The position numbers and the translations under genes were made by a program. This document shows, piece by piece, positions 25,524-34,583 of a DNA stretch of 43,177 nt (within the stretch, counting starts at the first letter, position 1; each line of letters opens with the position of its first letter). A model generated the notes under the pieces. That model saw only the letters and a program-made list of their open reading frames with translations. It was not told the origin of the DNA and did not search any database. Origin of the DNA: Flavobacteriales bacterium (GTDB lineage Bacteria > Bacteroidota > Bacteroidia > Flavobacteriales > Flavobacteriaceae); contig JALVVJ010000078.1 of assembly GCA_027023475.1 (NCBI GenBank), forward strand, positions 1-43,177, read 5' to 3'.

Positions 25524-26780
25524 ATGGATACACGGAACATCAAATTTAAACTTACGGTTTTTAATTTCCTGGAATTTTTTGTTTTCGGGGCGTGGTTGTT
25601 GTCGTTTGCGAAGTATATGTTTAGCACGCTGCATTTTTCGGGGAGTCAGATAGGGAGCGTATTCCTTACTTTGGGTTTGGCTTCGCTGGTGATGCCGGGC
25701 GTGATGGGTGTGATTGCCGACAAGTGGTTGAGTCCGAATAAATTATTTGCCTTGGCTCACCTGATAGGGGCGTTTTTTTTGGTGTTGCTGGCAAGGGAAC
25801 ATACCTATAACGGGGTGTTTTGGATGACGTTTTTGTATTTGATGTTTTACATGCCCACCATTGCCTTGGATAATACCATTTCCTATTGTATTCTGACCAA
25901 AAACGGCCTGGATGTGGTGAAAAGTTTTCCGCCCATCCGGGTGTGGGGAACCATTGGGTTTATTATTGCCACATGGATAACCGATTTAATGGGTTGGGGC
26001 ACGGTGGCCACCCAATTTTATTTTGCAGCGGCGGTTTCCGTAGCCCTGGCTTTGTTTACTTTTACATTGCCCGATTGTCCACCCGACCGCAGTTCGGAAA
26101 AAACACTTGCTCAGGCCTTGGGTTTGGATGCTCTGGCTTTGTTGGCCGATTGGAAAATGTTTTTGTTCTTTTTCTTTTCGATGCTCCTGGGTGCCGCATT
26201 GCAAATCACCAATATGTGGGGTGAGGCCTATTTGCACGAATTCGGAAAAATTCAGGAATATGCCGATTCGGTGATTGTAAGATATAATGGAGTGGTCATG
26301 TCGCTTTCGCAAATCAGCGAAACCGTGTTTATTTTGACCATTCCGTTCTTTTTGAAACGATTCGGTATCAAAACCGTAATGTTGATGAGTATGTTGGCCT
26401 GGTTCTTGCGCTTCGGGCTTTTTGCCGTAGGGTCGCCTGTGGGTCTGGGCGCTGTGGCCATTATTTTGTCGATGATTGTTTACGGGATGGCCTTCGATTT
26501 TTTCAATATTTCGGGTTCGTTGTTCGTGGAAAAGGAAGTGGATCCCAAAATCCGCGCCTCGGCCCAAGGATTATTTATGATTGTAACCAATGGTATCGGC
26601 GCAATGATGGGTGCCAAACTGAGTGGAATGGTAGTGGATATGTATCGCCACAATGATATGGTGGATTGGTCCAAGGTTTGGGGAATTTTTGCCCTGTATG
26701 CCTTGGTTATTGCCATCCTTTTCGCCCTGCTGTTCCGCTACAAGCATAAACCGGAAGAAAATTTTTCCGTTCAACACTAA
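25524..26780 (+). CDS. Nucleoside:H+ symporter-like MFS permease (NupG/XapB family)
   Basis: A 418-residue major facilitator protein with 12 predicted TM helices. Features of the nucleoside permease group: LTVFNFLEFFVFGAWLLSFAKYM at the N-terminus, GVIADKWLSPNKLFALAHL between TM2 and TM3, and the region AFDFFNISGSLFVEKEVDPKIRASAQGLFMIVTNGIGAM. It should import nucleosides with protons. It stands directly before thyA and folA (12-nt gap to thyA), which suggests a thymidine/nucleotide supply operon. The exact substrate is not shown by sequence. Confidence 0.87.
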   Translation: MDTRNIKFKLTVFNFLEFFVFGAWLLSFAKYMFSTLHFSGSQIGSVFLTLGLASLVMPGVMGVIADKWLSPNKLFALAHLIGAFFLVLLAREHTYNGVFWMTFLYLMFYMPTIALDNTISYCILTKNGLDVVKSFPPIRVWGTIGFIIATWITDLMGWGTVATQFYFAAAVSVALALFTFTLPDCPPDRSSEKTLAQALGLDALALLADWKMFLFFFFSMLLGAALQITNMWGEAYLHEFGKIQEYADSVIVRYNGVVMSLSQISETVFILTIPFFLKRFGIKTVMLMSMLAWFLRFGLFAVGSPVGLGAVAIILSMIVYGMAFDFFNISGSLFVEKEVDPKIRASAQGLFMIVTNGIGAMMGAKLSGMVVDMYRHNDMVDWSKVWGIFALYALVIAILFALLFRYKHKPEENFSVQH

Positions 26781-26792
26781 GTTCCGGCTACG

Positions 26793-27617
26793 ATGAAGCA
26801 ATATTTGGACTTGATGCGCACGGTGATGGAACGCGGTACCGACAAATCCGACCGCACGGGCACCGGAACGCGAAGTATTTTCGGCTGGCAAATGCGTTTT
26901 GACCTTGCCGAGGGTTTTCCGCTGGTTACCACCAAAAAAATTCACCTCAAATCGGTGATTTACGAACTGCTTTGGTTTTTGCGGGGCGATACCAATATAC
27001 GTTATTTGAACGAGCACAAGGTGCGTATTTGGAATCCGTGGGCCAACGAAAACGGCGACTTGGGACCTGTGTATGGTGCCCAATGGCGCAATTGGAACGG
27101 AAAAGGTATCGACCAAATCAAACAATTGGTGGAAACGCTGAAAACCAATCCCGACAGCCGCCGGATGATGGTTACGGCTTGGAATCCCGAAGTGATGCCC
27201 GAAAGCGGCAAGTCGCATGCCGAAAACATCGCCGCAGGCAAAGCCGTGCTTCCGCCCTGCCACGCCTTTTGGCAAGTTTATGTGGCCGATGGCAAACTAT
27301 CATTACAACTCTACCAACGCAGTGCCGACATTTTTATCGGGGTGCCGTTCAATATTGCTTCCTACGCGCTGCTTACGATGATGCTGGCCCAGGTAACGGG
27401 ATATGCGCCCGGTGAATTTGTTCACACCCTTGGCGATGCGCATATTTACCGCAATCATTTCCGGCAGGTGGAAGAACAACTTTCGCGCACGCCGCGCCCC
27501 TTGCCGCAGATGCATATCAATCCTGCGGTCAAAGATATTTTTTCGTTTGATTACGACGATTTTACTCTGACCGGTTATGACCCGCACCCGCATATTCCCG
27601 CACCGGTTGCCGTATGA
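26793..27617 (+). CDS. thyA: Thymidylate synthase
   Basis: Makes dTMP from dUMP with methylene-tetrahydrofolate. 274 residues. Catalytic cysteine is in [12 protein letters not shown] (about residue 156). Folate- and dUMP-binding segments include [71 protein letters not shown] and [13 protein letters not shown] short insertion before the active site ([16 protein letters not shown]) makes it slightly longer than the E. coli enzyme. Its end overlaps folA by 4 nt (ATGA). Confidence 0.97.
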   Translation: MKQYLDLMRTVMERGTDKSDRTGTGTRSIFGWQMRFDLAEGFPLVTTKKIHLKSVIYELLWFLRGDTNIRYLNEHKVRIWNPWANENGDLGPVYGAQWRNWNGKGIDQIKQLVETLKTNPDSRRMMVTAWNPEVMPESGKSHAENIAAGKAVLPPCHAFWQVYVADGKLSLQLYQRSADIFIGVPFNIASYALLTMMLAQVTGYAPGEFVHTLGDAHIYRNHFRQVEEQLSRTPRPLPQMHINPAVKDIFSFDYDDFTLTGYDPHPHIPAPVAV

Positions 27618-28108
27618 AACAAGTTCCCGTGTATTTGATAGCCGCCGTGGGGCGAAACGGCGAAATAGGCAAGGACAATGCGTTGATTTGGCGTATTCCC
27701 GAAGATTTGCGCCGGTTCAAGGCGTTAACATTGGGGAACACCGTTATTATGGGACGGAAAACCTTTTTGTCCATCGGGCGGAAACTGCCCGGGCGTTTCA
27801 ATATTATTTTGTCGCAGAACCCGCAATTCCGGGCGCCGGGCATTTGGGTCCGTCCTTCGGCCGAAAGCGCCTTGGCGTTGGCCGGATGTTTCGGTAAGCC
27901 CGTTTTTGTTATCGGCGGGCGGAAAGTTTACGAAAGTTTTTTGCCGCGGGCCGAAAAATTGTATCTGACCGAAATCGATGCCGAAGCGCCGGATGCGGAT
28001 GTTTATTTTCCGGATTTTTCGCTTACCGAATGGGAACAAATCGAAATATCAATGCCGGATAAAAAAGGATCTCCCGCCTACCGGTTTGTAACATACCGGC
28101 GTAGGTAA
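27614..28108 (+). CDS. folA: Dihydrofolate reductase
   Basis: Reduces the dihydrofolate left by ThyA. 164 residues with the DHFR landmarks [76 protein letters not shown] and a C-terminal YRFVTYRRR strand. It starts in ATGA at the thyA stop, so the two partners are made together. Complete. Confidence 0.97.
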   Translation: MKQVPVYLIAAVGRNGEIGKDNALIWRIPEDLRRFKALTLGNTVIMGRKTFLSIGRKLPGRFNIILSQNPQFRAPGIWVRPSAESALALAGCFGKPVFVIGGRKVYESFLPRAEKLYLTEIDAEAPDADVYFPDFSLTEWEQIEISMPDKKGSPAYRFVTYRRR

Positions 28109-28126
28109 GAGGGAAGACGGGCCGGA

Positions 28127-28156
28127 TTTGTGAGTAAAAAAAAATCTTTATCTTTG
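28127..28156 (+). promoter_or_regulatory. Bacteroidota promoter of the tRNA-Glu pair
   Basis: -33 box TTTG at 28127-28130, 18-nt spacer, -7 box TATCTTTG at 28149-28156. It ends 17 nt before the first tRNA-Glu, so the transcript would begin just upstream of the tRNA. The best promoter match in the window. Confidence 0.85.
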
Positions 28157-28173
28157 CGCACGCAAAACCGGAT

Positions 28174-28245
28174 GGCCCGGTCGTCTAACGGCTAGGACGC
28201 AGGATTTTCATTCCTGTAATCGGGGTTCGATTCCCCGTCGGGCTG
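28174..28245 (+). tRNA. tRNA-Glu (anticodon TTC), copy 1
   Basis: A 72-nt cloverleaf: acceptor GGCCCGG with TCGGGCT (G:U at both ends), anticodon stem CAGGA/TCCTG with loop TTTTCAT (anticodon TTC), T arm CGGGG-TTCGATT-CCCCG, discriminator G. CCA is not encoded. Confidence 0.95.
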
Positions 28246-28279
28246 CAAAAGCGATGATTGACATCGAAATCAACCGGAT

Positions 28280-28351
28280 GGCCCGGTCGTCTAACGGCTA
28301 GGACGCAGGATTTTCATTCCTGTAATCGGGGTTCGATTCCCCGTCGGGCTG
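28280..28351 (+). tRNA. tRNA-Glu (anticodon TTC), copy 2
   Basis: Identical in sequence to the copy at 28174-28245, 106 nt downstream, with the short 5' flank AACCGGAT also repeated. A recent tandem duplication kept identical, co-transcribed with copy 1 and probably with rpsT, which starts 43 nt later. Confidence 0.95.
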
Positions 28352-28394
28352 CAAGGTAAGAAAACTGAAATAAAAATTAACAACAAAAGAGATT

Positions 28395-28655
28395 ATGGCA
28401 AATCACAAGTCTGCACTCAAACGTGTCCGCCAAAACCGCAAACGACGTTTGCACAACCGTTTCTACCACAAGGTTGCGCGCACAAACATCAAAAAACTGC
28501 GCATGACCGAAGATGCCGAAACGGCCAAGAAATATTTGCCCAAGGTCATTTCCATGATAGACAAATTGGCCAAACGGGGCATTATTCACAAGAACAAGGC
28601 GGCCAACTTGAAATCGAAATTAATGCGCCATGTAAACGGCTTGTCCGAATCCTGA
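28395..28655 (+). CDS. rpsT: 30S ribosomal protein bS20
   Basis: An 86-residue, highly basic, all-helical protein that binds 16S rRNA in the small subunit. N-terminal MANHKSALKRVRQNRKRRLHNRFYH and the later MIDKLAKRGIIHKNKAANLKSKLMRHV match bS20. It follows the tRNA-Glu pair without a terminator between them. Confidence 0.96.
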   Translation: MANHKSALKRVRQNRKRRLHNRFYHKVARTNIKKLRMTEDAETAKKYLPKVISMIDKLAKRGIIHKNKAANLKSKLMRHVNGLSES

Positions 28656-28697
28656 TTTTGGCAGGGTTTTTGAGCACATACCGATAAAATTTCAAAC

Positions 28698-29186
28698 ATG
28701 AAAAATTCCAAATGGATTTTGGCCCTGGTAATGATATATCTGGGTCATTTTTTTGTTACGGCCCAAAACACGGTGGAATACGGTGGGATAACTTGGTATT
28801 TGGACTATGACGAGGCGCGGAAAGTCGCTCTCAAAGAACACAAGCCCATTGTCATTTTGTTTACCGGCTCGGACTGGTGCCCGCCCTGCAAGGCGTTGCA
28901 CAAAGAGGTTTTGCCCAACAAAATGTTTCAGGACGAAGCCAAAGGCGTAATATGGGTGTTGGCCGATTTCCCGCGACGTAAACCCATGAGTGACGAACAA
29001 AAATCGCGTAATCGTCAGTTGGCCATGCGCTTTTTGGGAAGGGCGGGTGTGCCTACCATGGTGGCCGTAAATCCCGAAACCGAAACCGAAATTCGTCGCA
29101 TTTCGGGTTATAATTTTTACAAACACGATGTTCAACCACATATTAACTTTCTTATTTCGGTAAAAAAATCTTACCCAAGGCGATAA
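28698..29186 (+). CDS. Exported thioredoxin-fold protein (CPPC)
   Basis: 162 residues with an N-terminal signal peptide (KWILALVMIYLGHFFVTAQ). The thioredoxin-like domain carries FTGSDWCPPCKALHKEV, with redox cysteines 61 and 64. The fold continues with VPTMVAVNPETETEIRRISGY, including the cis-Pro loop (GVPT). It resembles the thioredoxin_7 group used in periplasmic disulfide reduction or repair in Bacteroidota. Partner unknown. It lies between rpsT and a beta-barrel protein gene. Confidence 0.85.
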   Translation: MKNSKWILALVMIYLGHFFVTAQNTVEYGGITWYLDYDEARKVALKEHKPIVILFTGSDWCPPCKALHKEVLPNKMFQDEAKGVIWVLADFPRRKPMSDEQKSRNRQLAMRFLGRAGVPTMVAVNPETETEIRRISGYNFYKHDVQPHINFLISVKKSYPRR

Positions 29187-29193
29187 TTTTTTG

Positions 29194-29201
29194 TATATTT
29201 G
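29194..29201 (+). promoter_or_regulatory. -7 promoter element of the beta-barrel gene
   Basis: TATATTTG matches TAnnTTTG and lies 21 nt before the GTG start at 29223. No clear -33 box. Confidence 0.45.
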
Positions 29202-29222
29202 CTACTAAAATACCGGTTTGCC

Positions 29223-29987
29223 GTGAAACGTTTATTCCTCATATTGTTGGTTGCCTTATTGAAAATCAACGGATTGCATGCGCAATACCGCACATTTGAC
29301 GGCTACTCCATCGGAGGAAGTTACGGTTTCTTCAAATCCGATTTCGGCGAACGATATGATTGGAACACGAATATCGCCAACAACGCCTATCAATTCAATG
29401 CCAAGTTGTATTTCAATTTTTATAAATACCACTGGCGCATCACCAGTCATTTTCGTTTTTTTGCTACACTAGATTTTGCTTACGGTAATTTGAAGCACCG
29501 TGGTCATTACGCATTTAAGTCATCCGAAATAGCTAAACGTCTGCGCACTATGACCGCCAAACCGATTTTGGTGGGCCTTGGTGTAGGAACCGAATTTTGG
29601 TTGCAAGACCTCACCTATTTTTCATTCAACAAATTATACGGGATATATCGTGTAAGTCCATATGTGGGTATTTCCGTATTGGGTTATTACTACAAACCTA
29701 ATATTCAATCGAGTTTGGGTGACATTAATGACCCCGCTATACAACCCTATATTTTACATCCTCGTTTTGTGGGTCATGTGTATAATGAAGGCGGCTTTGC
29801 ACCAGCGGTAAATATGACCTTGGGTTTCAGCTACCAAATAACGGCTTTGACACATTTGTATTTGGAAAATAAATTTACCTGGTTTCCGAATGACCGGGTT
29901 GACGGATTGGACGTTAATGACAGGGCGGATAAATTTTCCGATTGGCTTTATGCGCCGATCGTCGGTTTGGAAATTATCCTACCCTAA
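29223..29987 (+). CDS. Outer-membrane beta-barrel-like protein, function unknown
   Basis: The start is taken as GTG at 29223, which gives 254 residues beginning with a clean signal peptide (MKRLFLILLVALLKINGLHA, then QYRTFDGYS). The mature part has alternating hydrophobic/aromatic strands (FYKYHWRITSHFRFFATLDFAYG; YRVSPYVGISVLGYYYKP; NMTLGFSYQITALTHLYLENKFTWFP) and ends DWLYAPIVGLEIILP, a typical closing strand. It resembles conserved flavobacterial barrel proteins with no tested role. Monocistronic, with its own -7 element and a terminator behind it. Confidence 0.7.
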   Translation: MKRLFLILLVALLKINGLHAQYRTFDGYSIGGSYGFFKSDFGERYDWNTNIANNAYQFNAKLYFNFYKYHWRITSHFRFFATLDFAYGNLKHRGHYAFKSSEIAKRLRTMTAKPILVGLGVGTEFWLQDLTYFSFNKLYGIYRVSPYVGISVLGYYYKPNIQSSLGDINDPAIQPYILHPRFVGHVYNEGGFAPAVNMTLGFSYQITALTHLYLENKFTWFPNDRVDGLDVNDRADKFSDWLYAPIVGLEIILP

Positions 29988-29992
29988 GAAAT

Positions 29993-30014
29993 GCCGTCTT
30001 CGGACGGCTTTTTT
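29993..30014 (+). terminator. Terminator after the beta-barrel gene
   Basis: GCCGTC, TTCG tetraloop, GACGGC, then six T. Confidence 0.9.
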
Positions 30015-30029
30015 ATTTGGTATTAGTTC

Positions 30030-30060
30030 TTTGGAAAAAGAAAAAAAATTAGGATATTTG
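30030..30060 (+). promoter_or_regulatory. Promoter of the TonB-dependent receptor gene
   Basis: -33 TTTG at 30030-30033, 19-nt spacer, and GATATTTG at 30053-30060, one base off TAnnTTTG. It ends 24 nt before the ATG at 30085. Confidence 0.65.
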
Positions 30061-30084
30061 TATAACCCAAAATCAATAACCAAA

Positions 30085-32820
30085 ATGATGAAAACAACTT
30101 TCAAGACCTTGGCATTTGCAGTCCTATTTATGGCTGCCAATGTGATTTTTGCTCAAAGCAAAATTACGGGTACCGTCGTTGACGGACAAACCAACGAGCC
30201 CTTGCCCGGAGCAAACGTTTTGCTCAAAGGCACACAAAACGGGGCTGCAACCGATTTCGACGGTAAATTTACCTTGAATGTCGCTCCCGGTACGTATACC
30301 TTGTTGGTGTCGTATGTGGGATATGACGACTATTCCCAAACCGTTTCGGTCAGAGCCGGCCAAACCTTGAACTTGGGCAAAATTAAAATGAACCCTTCGG
30401 CCGAATCACTCAGCCAAATTACCATTGTAGGTGTGGCCGACATCGCCAAAGAACGTTTGACTCCCGTAGCCCAATCCACCATCAAGGCAGCCGAAATTCA
30501 AGAAAATTTGGGCACCAAAGAACTGCCCGAGGTTTTGAATTATACCCCTTCGGTCTATGCTACCAAACGAGGTGGCGGTTGGGGCGATGCCCGAATCAAT
30601 ATCCGTGGTTTCGACCAACGTAATACCGCCGTCCTTATCAACGGTATGCCCGTGAATGATATGGAAAACGGTTGGGTGTATTGGAGCAACTGGGCCGGAT
30701 TGGCCGACGTGGTATCCGCCATGCAAGTACAACGCGGGCTCGGGGCTTCCAAATTGGCCATCTCGTCCGTAGGTGGTACCATCAACATCCTTACTTCCAC
30801 TTCCGAAAAACAAAAAGGTGGTTCGGTGGCTTTCAGCATGGGAAATGACGGGTACACCAAATACCTGGCTTCCTATTCCACCGGTTTGATGGATAACGGC
30901 CTTTCGGCTTCCTTCCTTTTGAGCCATACCAAAGGGAACGGCTATGTGGATGCCACCCAATTCAACGGTTATACCTGGTTCCTCGGTTTGGGCTACAAAG
31001 CCAGCGACAACCTCAGCTTTATGTTTACCGCTACCGGTGCGCCGCAATGGCACCACCAACGCGATTATCCGCCTACGCTTGCCGATTATATAAAATATGG
31101 TGGAACCTTTGATAAACCCAACATCAAATACAATAGTGATTGGGGCTATTTGGACGGAAAAGTATTCACTTGGCGTCGTAACTTCTACCACAAACCCATT
31201 GCTTCGTTGAACATCGATTACAAATTCAACGATAATTATAAAGTTAATTCCGTATTCTACGGCTCCTGGGGTCGTGGTGGAGGTACCGGCGGTATCGGTA
31301 AAATCAATGGTGCCAAATATTATTACAGCACTTTCCGTGACACCCAAGAAACCGGACTGGTACGTTTTGATGACATTTACAAATGGAACAGCGGTGGTTC
31401 GGTTCCCGATTTCGGTGCCGATCGAACGGCCGATAGCGAAGGTTACTTCACCAACACACGCGATGAAGGATTGACCCGCCGGGCTTCTATGAACTCGCAT
31501 GACTGGTACGGAACCATCATCAACTTCCACGGCGATGTTACCGACAATATCAGTGCCGACCTGGGTGTGGATTGGCGTACTTACAAGGGGTATCACTACC
31601 GGGTAGTGAACGATGTCATTGGTGCCGACCGTTATATGGATAATCGCAACGTGAACGACCCCAACAACATTATTACACCCGATGAATTTGTAGAAGCCAA
31701 TCCTTCATGGAATCCTTTTATCGATATTCTGGGTCAACAAAAAATCGAATACTTTAACGTGGGTAGAGTAAAATGGCTCGGTGTTTTCGGTCAAGTGGAA
31801 TATAAAACCGAAAAACTTTCCACCTTTGTACAAGGATCCTTCTCGCGACAAGGTTTCCAACGTATCGATTATTTCAATTATGCAAATGATGATCCCGAAC
31901 AAACTTCTCGATTGGTCAATTTGCCCGGGTACAATGTGAAAGGTGGATTCAATTATAACTTTGATGAGCAGCATAATATTTTTGTTAATGCCGGATATTA
32001 TAGTAAGCAACCGTTATTTAGGGCGGTATTTCCGCATAATAGCGATAATATGGTGGCAAAAGACCTGAAAAATGAAAAAGTAAAAGCTATTGAGATTGGT
32101 TATGGTTTTAAAAATGATCATTGGCATATTAATATTAACGGTTATTACACACTATGGGATGACAAATTCCAGTTTGCCACGGGTTATGCAAGTGGTTTTG
32201 GTAAAGTAAGAGGCCGCTTGTATGGAGTCCAAGAAATTCATAAAGGTATTGAGCTGGAAGCCAAAGCCAACTACGGCATGGTTAAATTTTACGGAATGTT
32301 GTCCGCCGGTGATTGGTCATATGGAAAAAATGTCCATAATGTGGATTTTTATAATTTATATGATGATACCGACTTTAAATTTACGCAACCCACTATCTTC
32401 CTAAAAGGTGTGAAAGTGGGAGATGCTGCCCAATTTACATCAAGATTAGGTATGGTTGTTAATCCGGTGAAAGGGTTGTATTTTGATGTGAATCAATTCT
32501 ATGCCGATAATTTATATTCCAAATTTGATGCATATTACTTCAAAGACCAAAATAATAGTGGCGTACTAAAACTCCCTGCATACAGCTTGGTGGATGCCGG
32601 TATTAAATACAAATTCGACATTAAGCACTTGGGTAATATCTCATTGCGATTAAATGTGAACAATGTGTTCAATAAAATTTATATTTCGGAATCGGATTCC
32701 AATATTCATCCGGGGGACCATGGTGCTACCGGAGTAATGTATAAAGGAATAGATACGGGGAATAATGTATTCTTCGGCTTTGGCCGTACTTGGATGTTTG
32801 GTGCCAAGTTGCGATTCTAA
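30085..32820 (+). CDS. TonB-dependent outer-membrane receptor with N-terminal CarboxypepD_reg-like domain
   Basis: 911 residues from ATG at 30085. Signal peptide (FKTLAFAVLFMAANVIFAQ), then a carboxypeptidase-regulatory-like beta-sandwich (KITGTVVDGQTNEPLPGANV ... DFDGKFTLNVAPGTYTLLVSYVGYDDY). The plug domain follows (LPEVLNYTPSVYATKRGGGWGDARINIRGFDQRNTAVLINGMPVNDMENGWVYW), then a 22-strand-type barrel ending in WMFGAKLRF. It should import a ligand using TonB energy. No SusD-type partner follows, so it is not a standard polysaccharide utilisation pair; siderophore, vitamin or peptide uptake are possible. The last third (from about 31860) is clearly more AT-rich than the plug. Own promoter and terminator. 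Confidence 0.93.
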   Translation: MMKTTFKTLAFAVLFMAANVIFAQSKITGTVVDGQTNEPLPGANVLLKGTQNGAATDFDGKFTLNVAPGTYTLLVSYVGYDDYSQTVSVRAGQTLNLGKIKMNPSAESLSQITIVGVADIAKERLTPVAQSTIKAAEIQENLGTKELPEVLNYTPSVYATKRGGGWGDARINIRGFDQRNTAVLINGMPVNDMENGWVYWSNWAGLADVVSAMQVQRGLGASKLAISSVGGTINILTSTSEKQKGGSVAFSMGNDGYTKYLASYSTGLMDNGLSASFLLSHTKGNGYVDATQFNGYTWFLGLGYKASDNLSFMFTATGAPQWHHQRDYPPTLADYIKYGGTFDKPNIKYNSDWGYLDGKVFTWRRNFYHKPIASLNIDYKFNDNYKVNSVFYGSWGRGGGTGGIGKINGAKYYYSTFRDTQETGLVRFDDIYKWNSGGSVPDFGADRTADSEGYFTNTRDEGLTRRASMNSHDWYGTIINFHGDVTDNISADLGVDWRTYKGYHYRVVNDVIGADRYMDNRNVNDPNNIITPDEFVEANPSWNPFIDILGQQKIEYFNVGRVKWLGVFGQVEYKTEKLSTFVQGSFSRQGFQRIDYFNYANDDPEQTSRLVNLPGYNVKGGFNYNFDEQHNIFVNAGYYSKQPLFRAVFPHNSDNMVAKDLKNEKVKAIEIGYGFKNDHWHININGYYTLWDDKFQFATGYASGFGKVRGRLYGVQEIHKGIELEAKANYGMVKFYGMLSAGDWSYGKNVHNVDFYNLYDDTDFKFTQPTIFLKGVKVGDAAQFTSRLGMVVNPVKGLYFDVNQFYADNLYSKFDAYYFKDQNNSGVLKLPAYSLVDAGIKYKFDIKHLGNISLRLNVNNVFNKIYISESDSNIHPGDHGATGVMYKGIDTGNNVFFGFGRTWMFGAKLRF

Positions 32821-32841
32821 TAACTTTGACCTACAAATGAA

Positions 32842-32866
32842 GGCCGTCCGAAAGGGCGGCCTTTTT
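32842..32866. terminator. Terminator between the convergent TonB receptor and HIT genes
   Basis: GGCCGTCC, GAAA loop, GGGCGGCC, then five T. Eight base pairs including one G:U. It lies between two converging genes and may serve both. Confidence 0.88.
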
Positions 32867-32892
32867 ATTTACAACCAAAAAATGGAAATGTA

Positions 32893-33300
32893 TTATCCGT
32901 ACAGTTCCTTAAATTTTTCGGCTATTTGTTGGCTTATTTCGGCAAATTGTTCTTCGGTCATCTGGATTTTCTTTTCAAAATTCATATCCGACATCCGGTT
33001 GATGGGCACCAAATGTACGTGTACATGTGGAACTTCGAGCCCGATAACCGCCATGCCGATTCGATTGGCTTCGGGGAAGGCCTTTTCCATGGCTTTGGCC
33101 ACGCGGTAGGCAAACCACATTAATTCCACATATTCTTGCTCGGATAAATCAAACAATTTGTCCGTTTCCTTTTTGGGAACGACCAAAACATGACCGGGGG
33201 CCACGGGAAAAATATCCAAAAAAGCTATGTGATGATCATTCTCTGCTACAATATATGCTGGGATTTCTCTGTTGATGATTTTTGAAAAAATGCTTCCCAT
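32893..33300 (-). CDS. HIT family (histidine triad) protein
   Basis: 135 residues of the HIT hydrolase fold (Hint-like): SIFSKIINREIPAYIVAEND at the start, FPVAPGHVLVVPKKE in the middle, and the triad VPHVHVHLVP. Proteins of this type cleave phosphoramidates of AMP such as adenylylated amines; the cellular substrate is unknown. Encoded alone on the minus strand, divergent from the AraC-type regulator. Confidence 0.94.
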   Translation of the reverse strand: MGSIFSKIINREIPAYIVAENDHHIAFLDIFPVAPGHVLVVPKKETDKLFDLSEQEYVELMWFAYRVAKAMEKAFPEANRIGMAVIGLEVPHVHVHLVPINRMSDMNFEKKIQMTEEQFAEISQQIAEKFKELYG

Positions 33301-33398
33301 ACTTTCGGGTTTTGGGTAAAATTATAACATTCCCGAGAAACAAACAACAAAGCATTTAATTTTTTTGTAACTTTATCCACAAACATTTGGGCGGAGAA

Positions 33399-34457
33399 AT
33401 GATTCTTATTTTACTGCTTATTGCTGCGGTTCAGGGGCTTATTGTAAGTGTTTTTGTCTTGTTTCACCGTAAATTTCGTCATAGTCCGACTCGTTGTCTC
33501 GGTTGGTTGACATTGGTGCTCAGTTTCGATCTGCTTCAACCGCTGACGCACATCGAAAGTGGTAGTATTCCGTATTTCTTGCGTTACCTCAATGTGCCGT
33601 GGTTTTTCTTTTTTATACCTTTCTTATTTATGTTTTTGGAAAGATATACGGATGAAATATCCCGTTCCAAAAAATATTTTTTTGCGGCAATAGTGTTTTT
33701 TATCGTTAATGTATCCCTATCGGTGTATTGGCTTGTTGAAGAATTGCCTTTGGATATTTTGCAATCCAATTTATGGAAACTTCGTGCTGTCAATGAAACT
33801 CTGGGCGTATTGTTTAGTTTTTTCGTTTGGTGGAAAATGCGGGCTTATTTCCGGGAGAACAAACATTTTTATCCGCTTGGTGTTCAAATCTGGCTTCGTA
33901 AAAGCATGGTGATTTTATTTGTTGTATTTTCCTTATGGTTTATTGCCGTCCTTAGTAATTATTACCTGCAACACGAACATCCGTTTACTTTCGACCCCTT
34001 ATACCAATTACTCCGGTTTTCGGTGGCCTTGTTGGTCTACTGGATTTTTTATGTGGGTATTTTCAAAATCATTTTGTCACGTCCATACACCCGATTGTCC
34101 AAATCCGACAATGTTGATGATGGCACTTACCTTCAACGCATCGAGGAAGAGGAGTTCTTTACCGACCCATATTTGAATGTGGATACTTTGGCCGAAAAAT
34201 TAGGTATTTCAACGGCCCATTTACGATTACTTATCAAAAGCAGACACAACCGTAGTTTCTCGGAATACATCAACTACCTCCGGGTCGAAAAAGCCAAAAA
34301 ACTGCTTTCCGAACCCGAATATCAACATTATACTTTACAAGCCGTGGGCGAGGATGCCGGCTTCAATTCCCGTTCCACCTTCTACCGTTGTTTCAAGAAA
34401 ATTACCGGTCTCACACCAAAGGAATTTCGGGAACGTCATTCTTTGGGCTTACATTAA
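33399..34457 (+). CDS. Membrane-anchored AraC-family transcriptional regulator
   Basis: The ATG at 33399 with GGCGGAGA upstream gives 352 residues; an in-frame TTG at 33387 is less likely. The N-terminal 230 residues contain about seven TM helices (ILILLLIAAVQGLIVSVFVLF, YLNVPWFFFFIPFLFMFL, YFFAAIVFFIVNVSLSVYWL and others). The C-terminus is an AraC helix-turn-helix pair: LAEKLGISTAHLRLLIKSRHNRSFSEYINYLRVEKAKKLL and VGEDAGFNSRSTFYRCFKKITGLTPKEFRE. This 7TM-AraC design is common in Bacteroidota. The signal sensed and the target genes cannot be read from sequence; the receptor and coiled-coil genes nearby are candidates only by position. Confidence 0.88.
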   Translation: MILILLLIAAVQGLIVSVFVLFHRKFRHSPTRCLGWLTLVLSFDLLQPLTHIESGSIPYFLRYLNVPWFFFFIPFLFMFLERYTDEISRSKKYFFAAIVFFIVNVSLSVYWLVEELPLDILQSNLWKLRAVNETLGVLFSFFVWWKMRAYFRENKHFYPLGVQIWLRKSMVILFVVFSLWFIAVLSNYYLQHEHPFTFDPLYQLLRFSVALLVYWIFYVGIFKIILSRPYTRLSKSDNVDDGTYLQRIEEEEFFTDPYLNVDTLAEKLGISTAHLRLLIKSRHNRSFSEYINYLRVEKAKKLLSEPEYQHYTLQAVGEDAGFNSRSTFYRCFKKITGLTPKEFRERHSLGLH

Positions 34458-34556
34458 GCGGCACAAAACCTTCAATTTATACTTTTAGAACTGTGCACAT
34501 AATTTTTCTAATAATTTTTCGTTTATCCTAAAAAACATAGCTGAAAAAAAATTTAA

Positions 34557-34564
34557 TAACTTTG
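34557..34564 (+). promoter_or_regulatory. -7 promoter element of the coiled-coil protein gene
   Basis: TAACTTTG, a full match to TAnnTTTG, ending 19 nt before the ATG at 34584. The region before it is A-rich and has no TTTG at the expected distance. Confidence 0.6.
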
Positions 34565-34583
34565 CATCCTAAAATCCAAGCAA

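Noticed and set aside
32821-32828. TAACTTTG just after the TonB receptor stop as a small-RNA promoter
   Set aside because: It would give only about 30 nt before the terminator at 32842-32866. About 20 random matches to TAnnTTTG are expected in a window this size over both strands.
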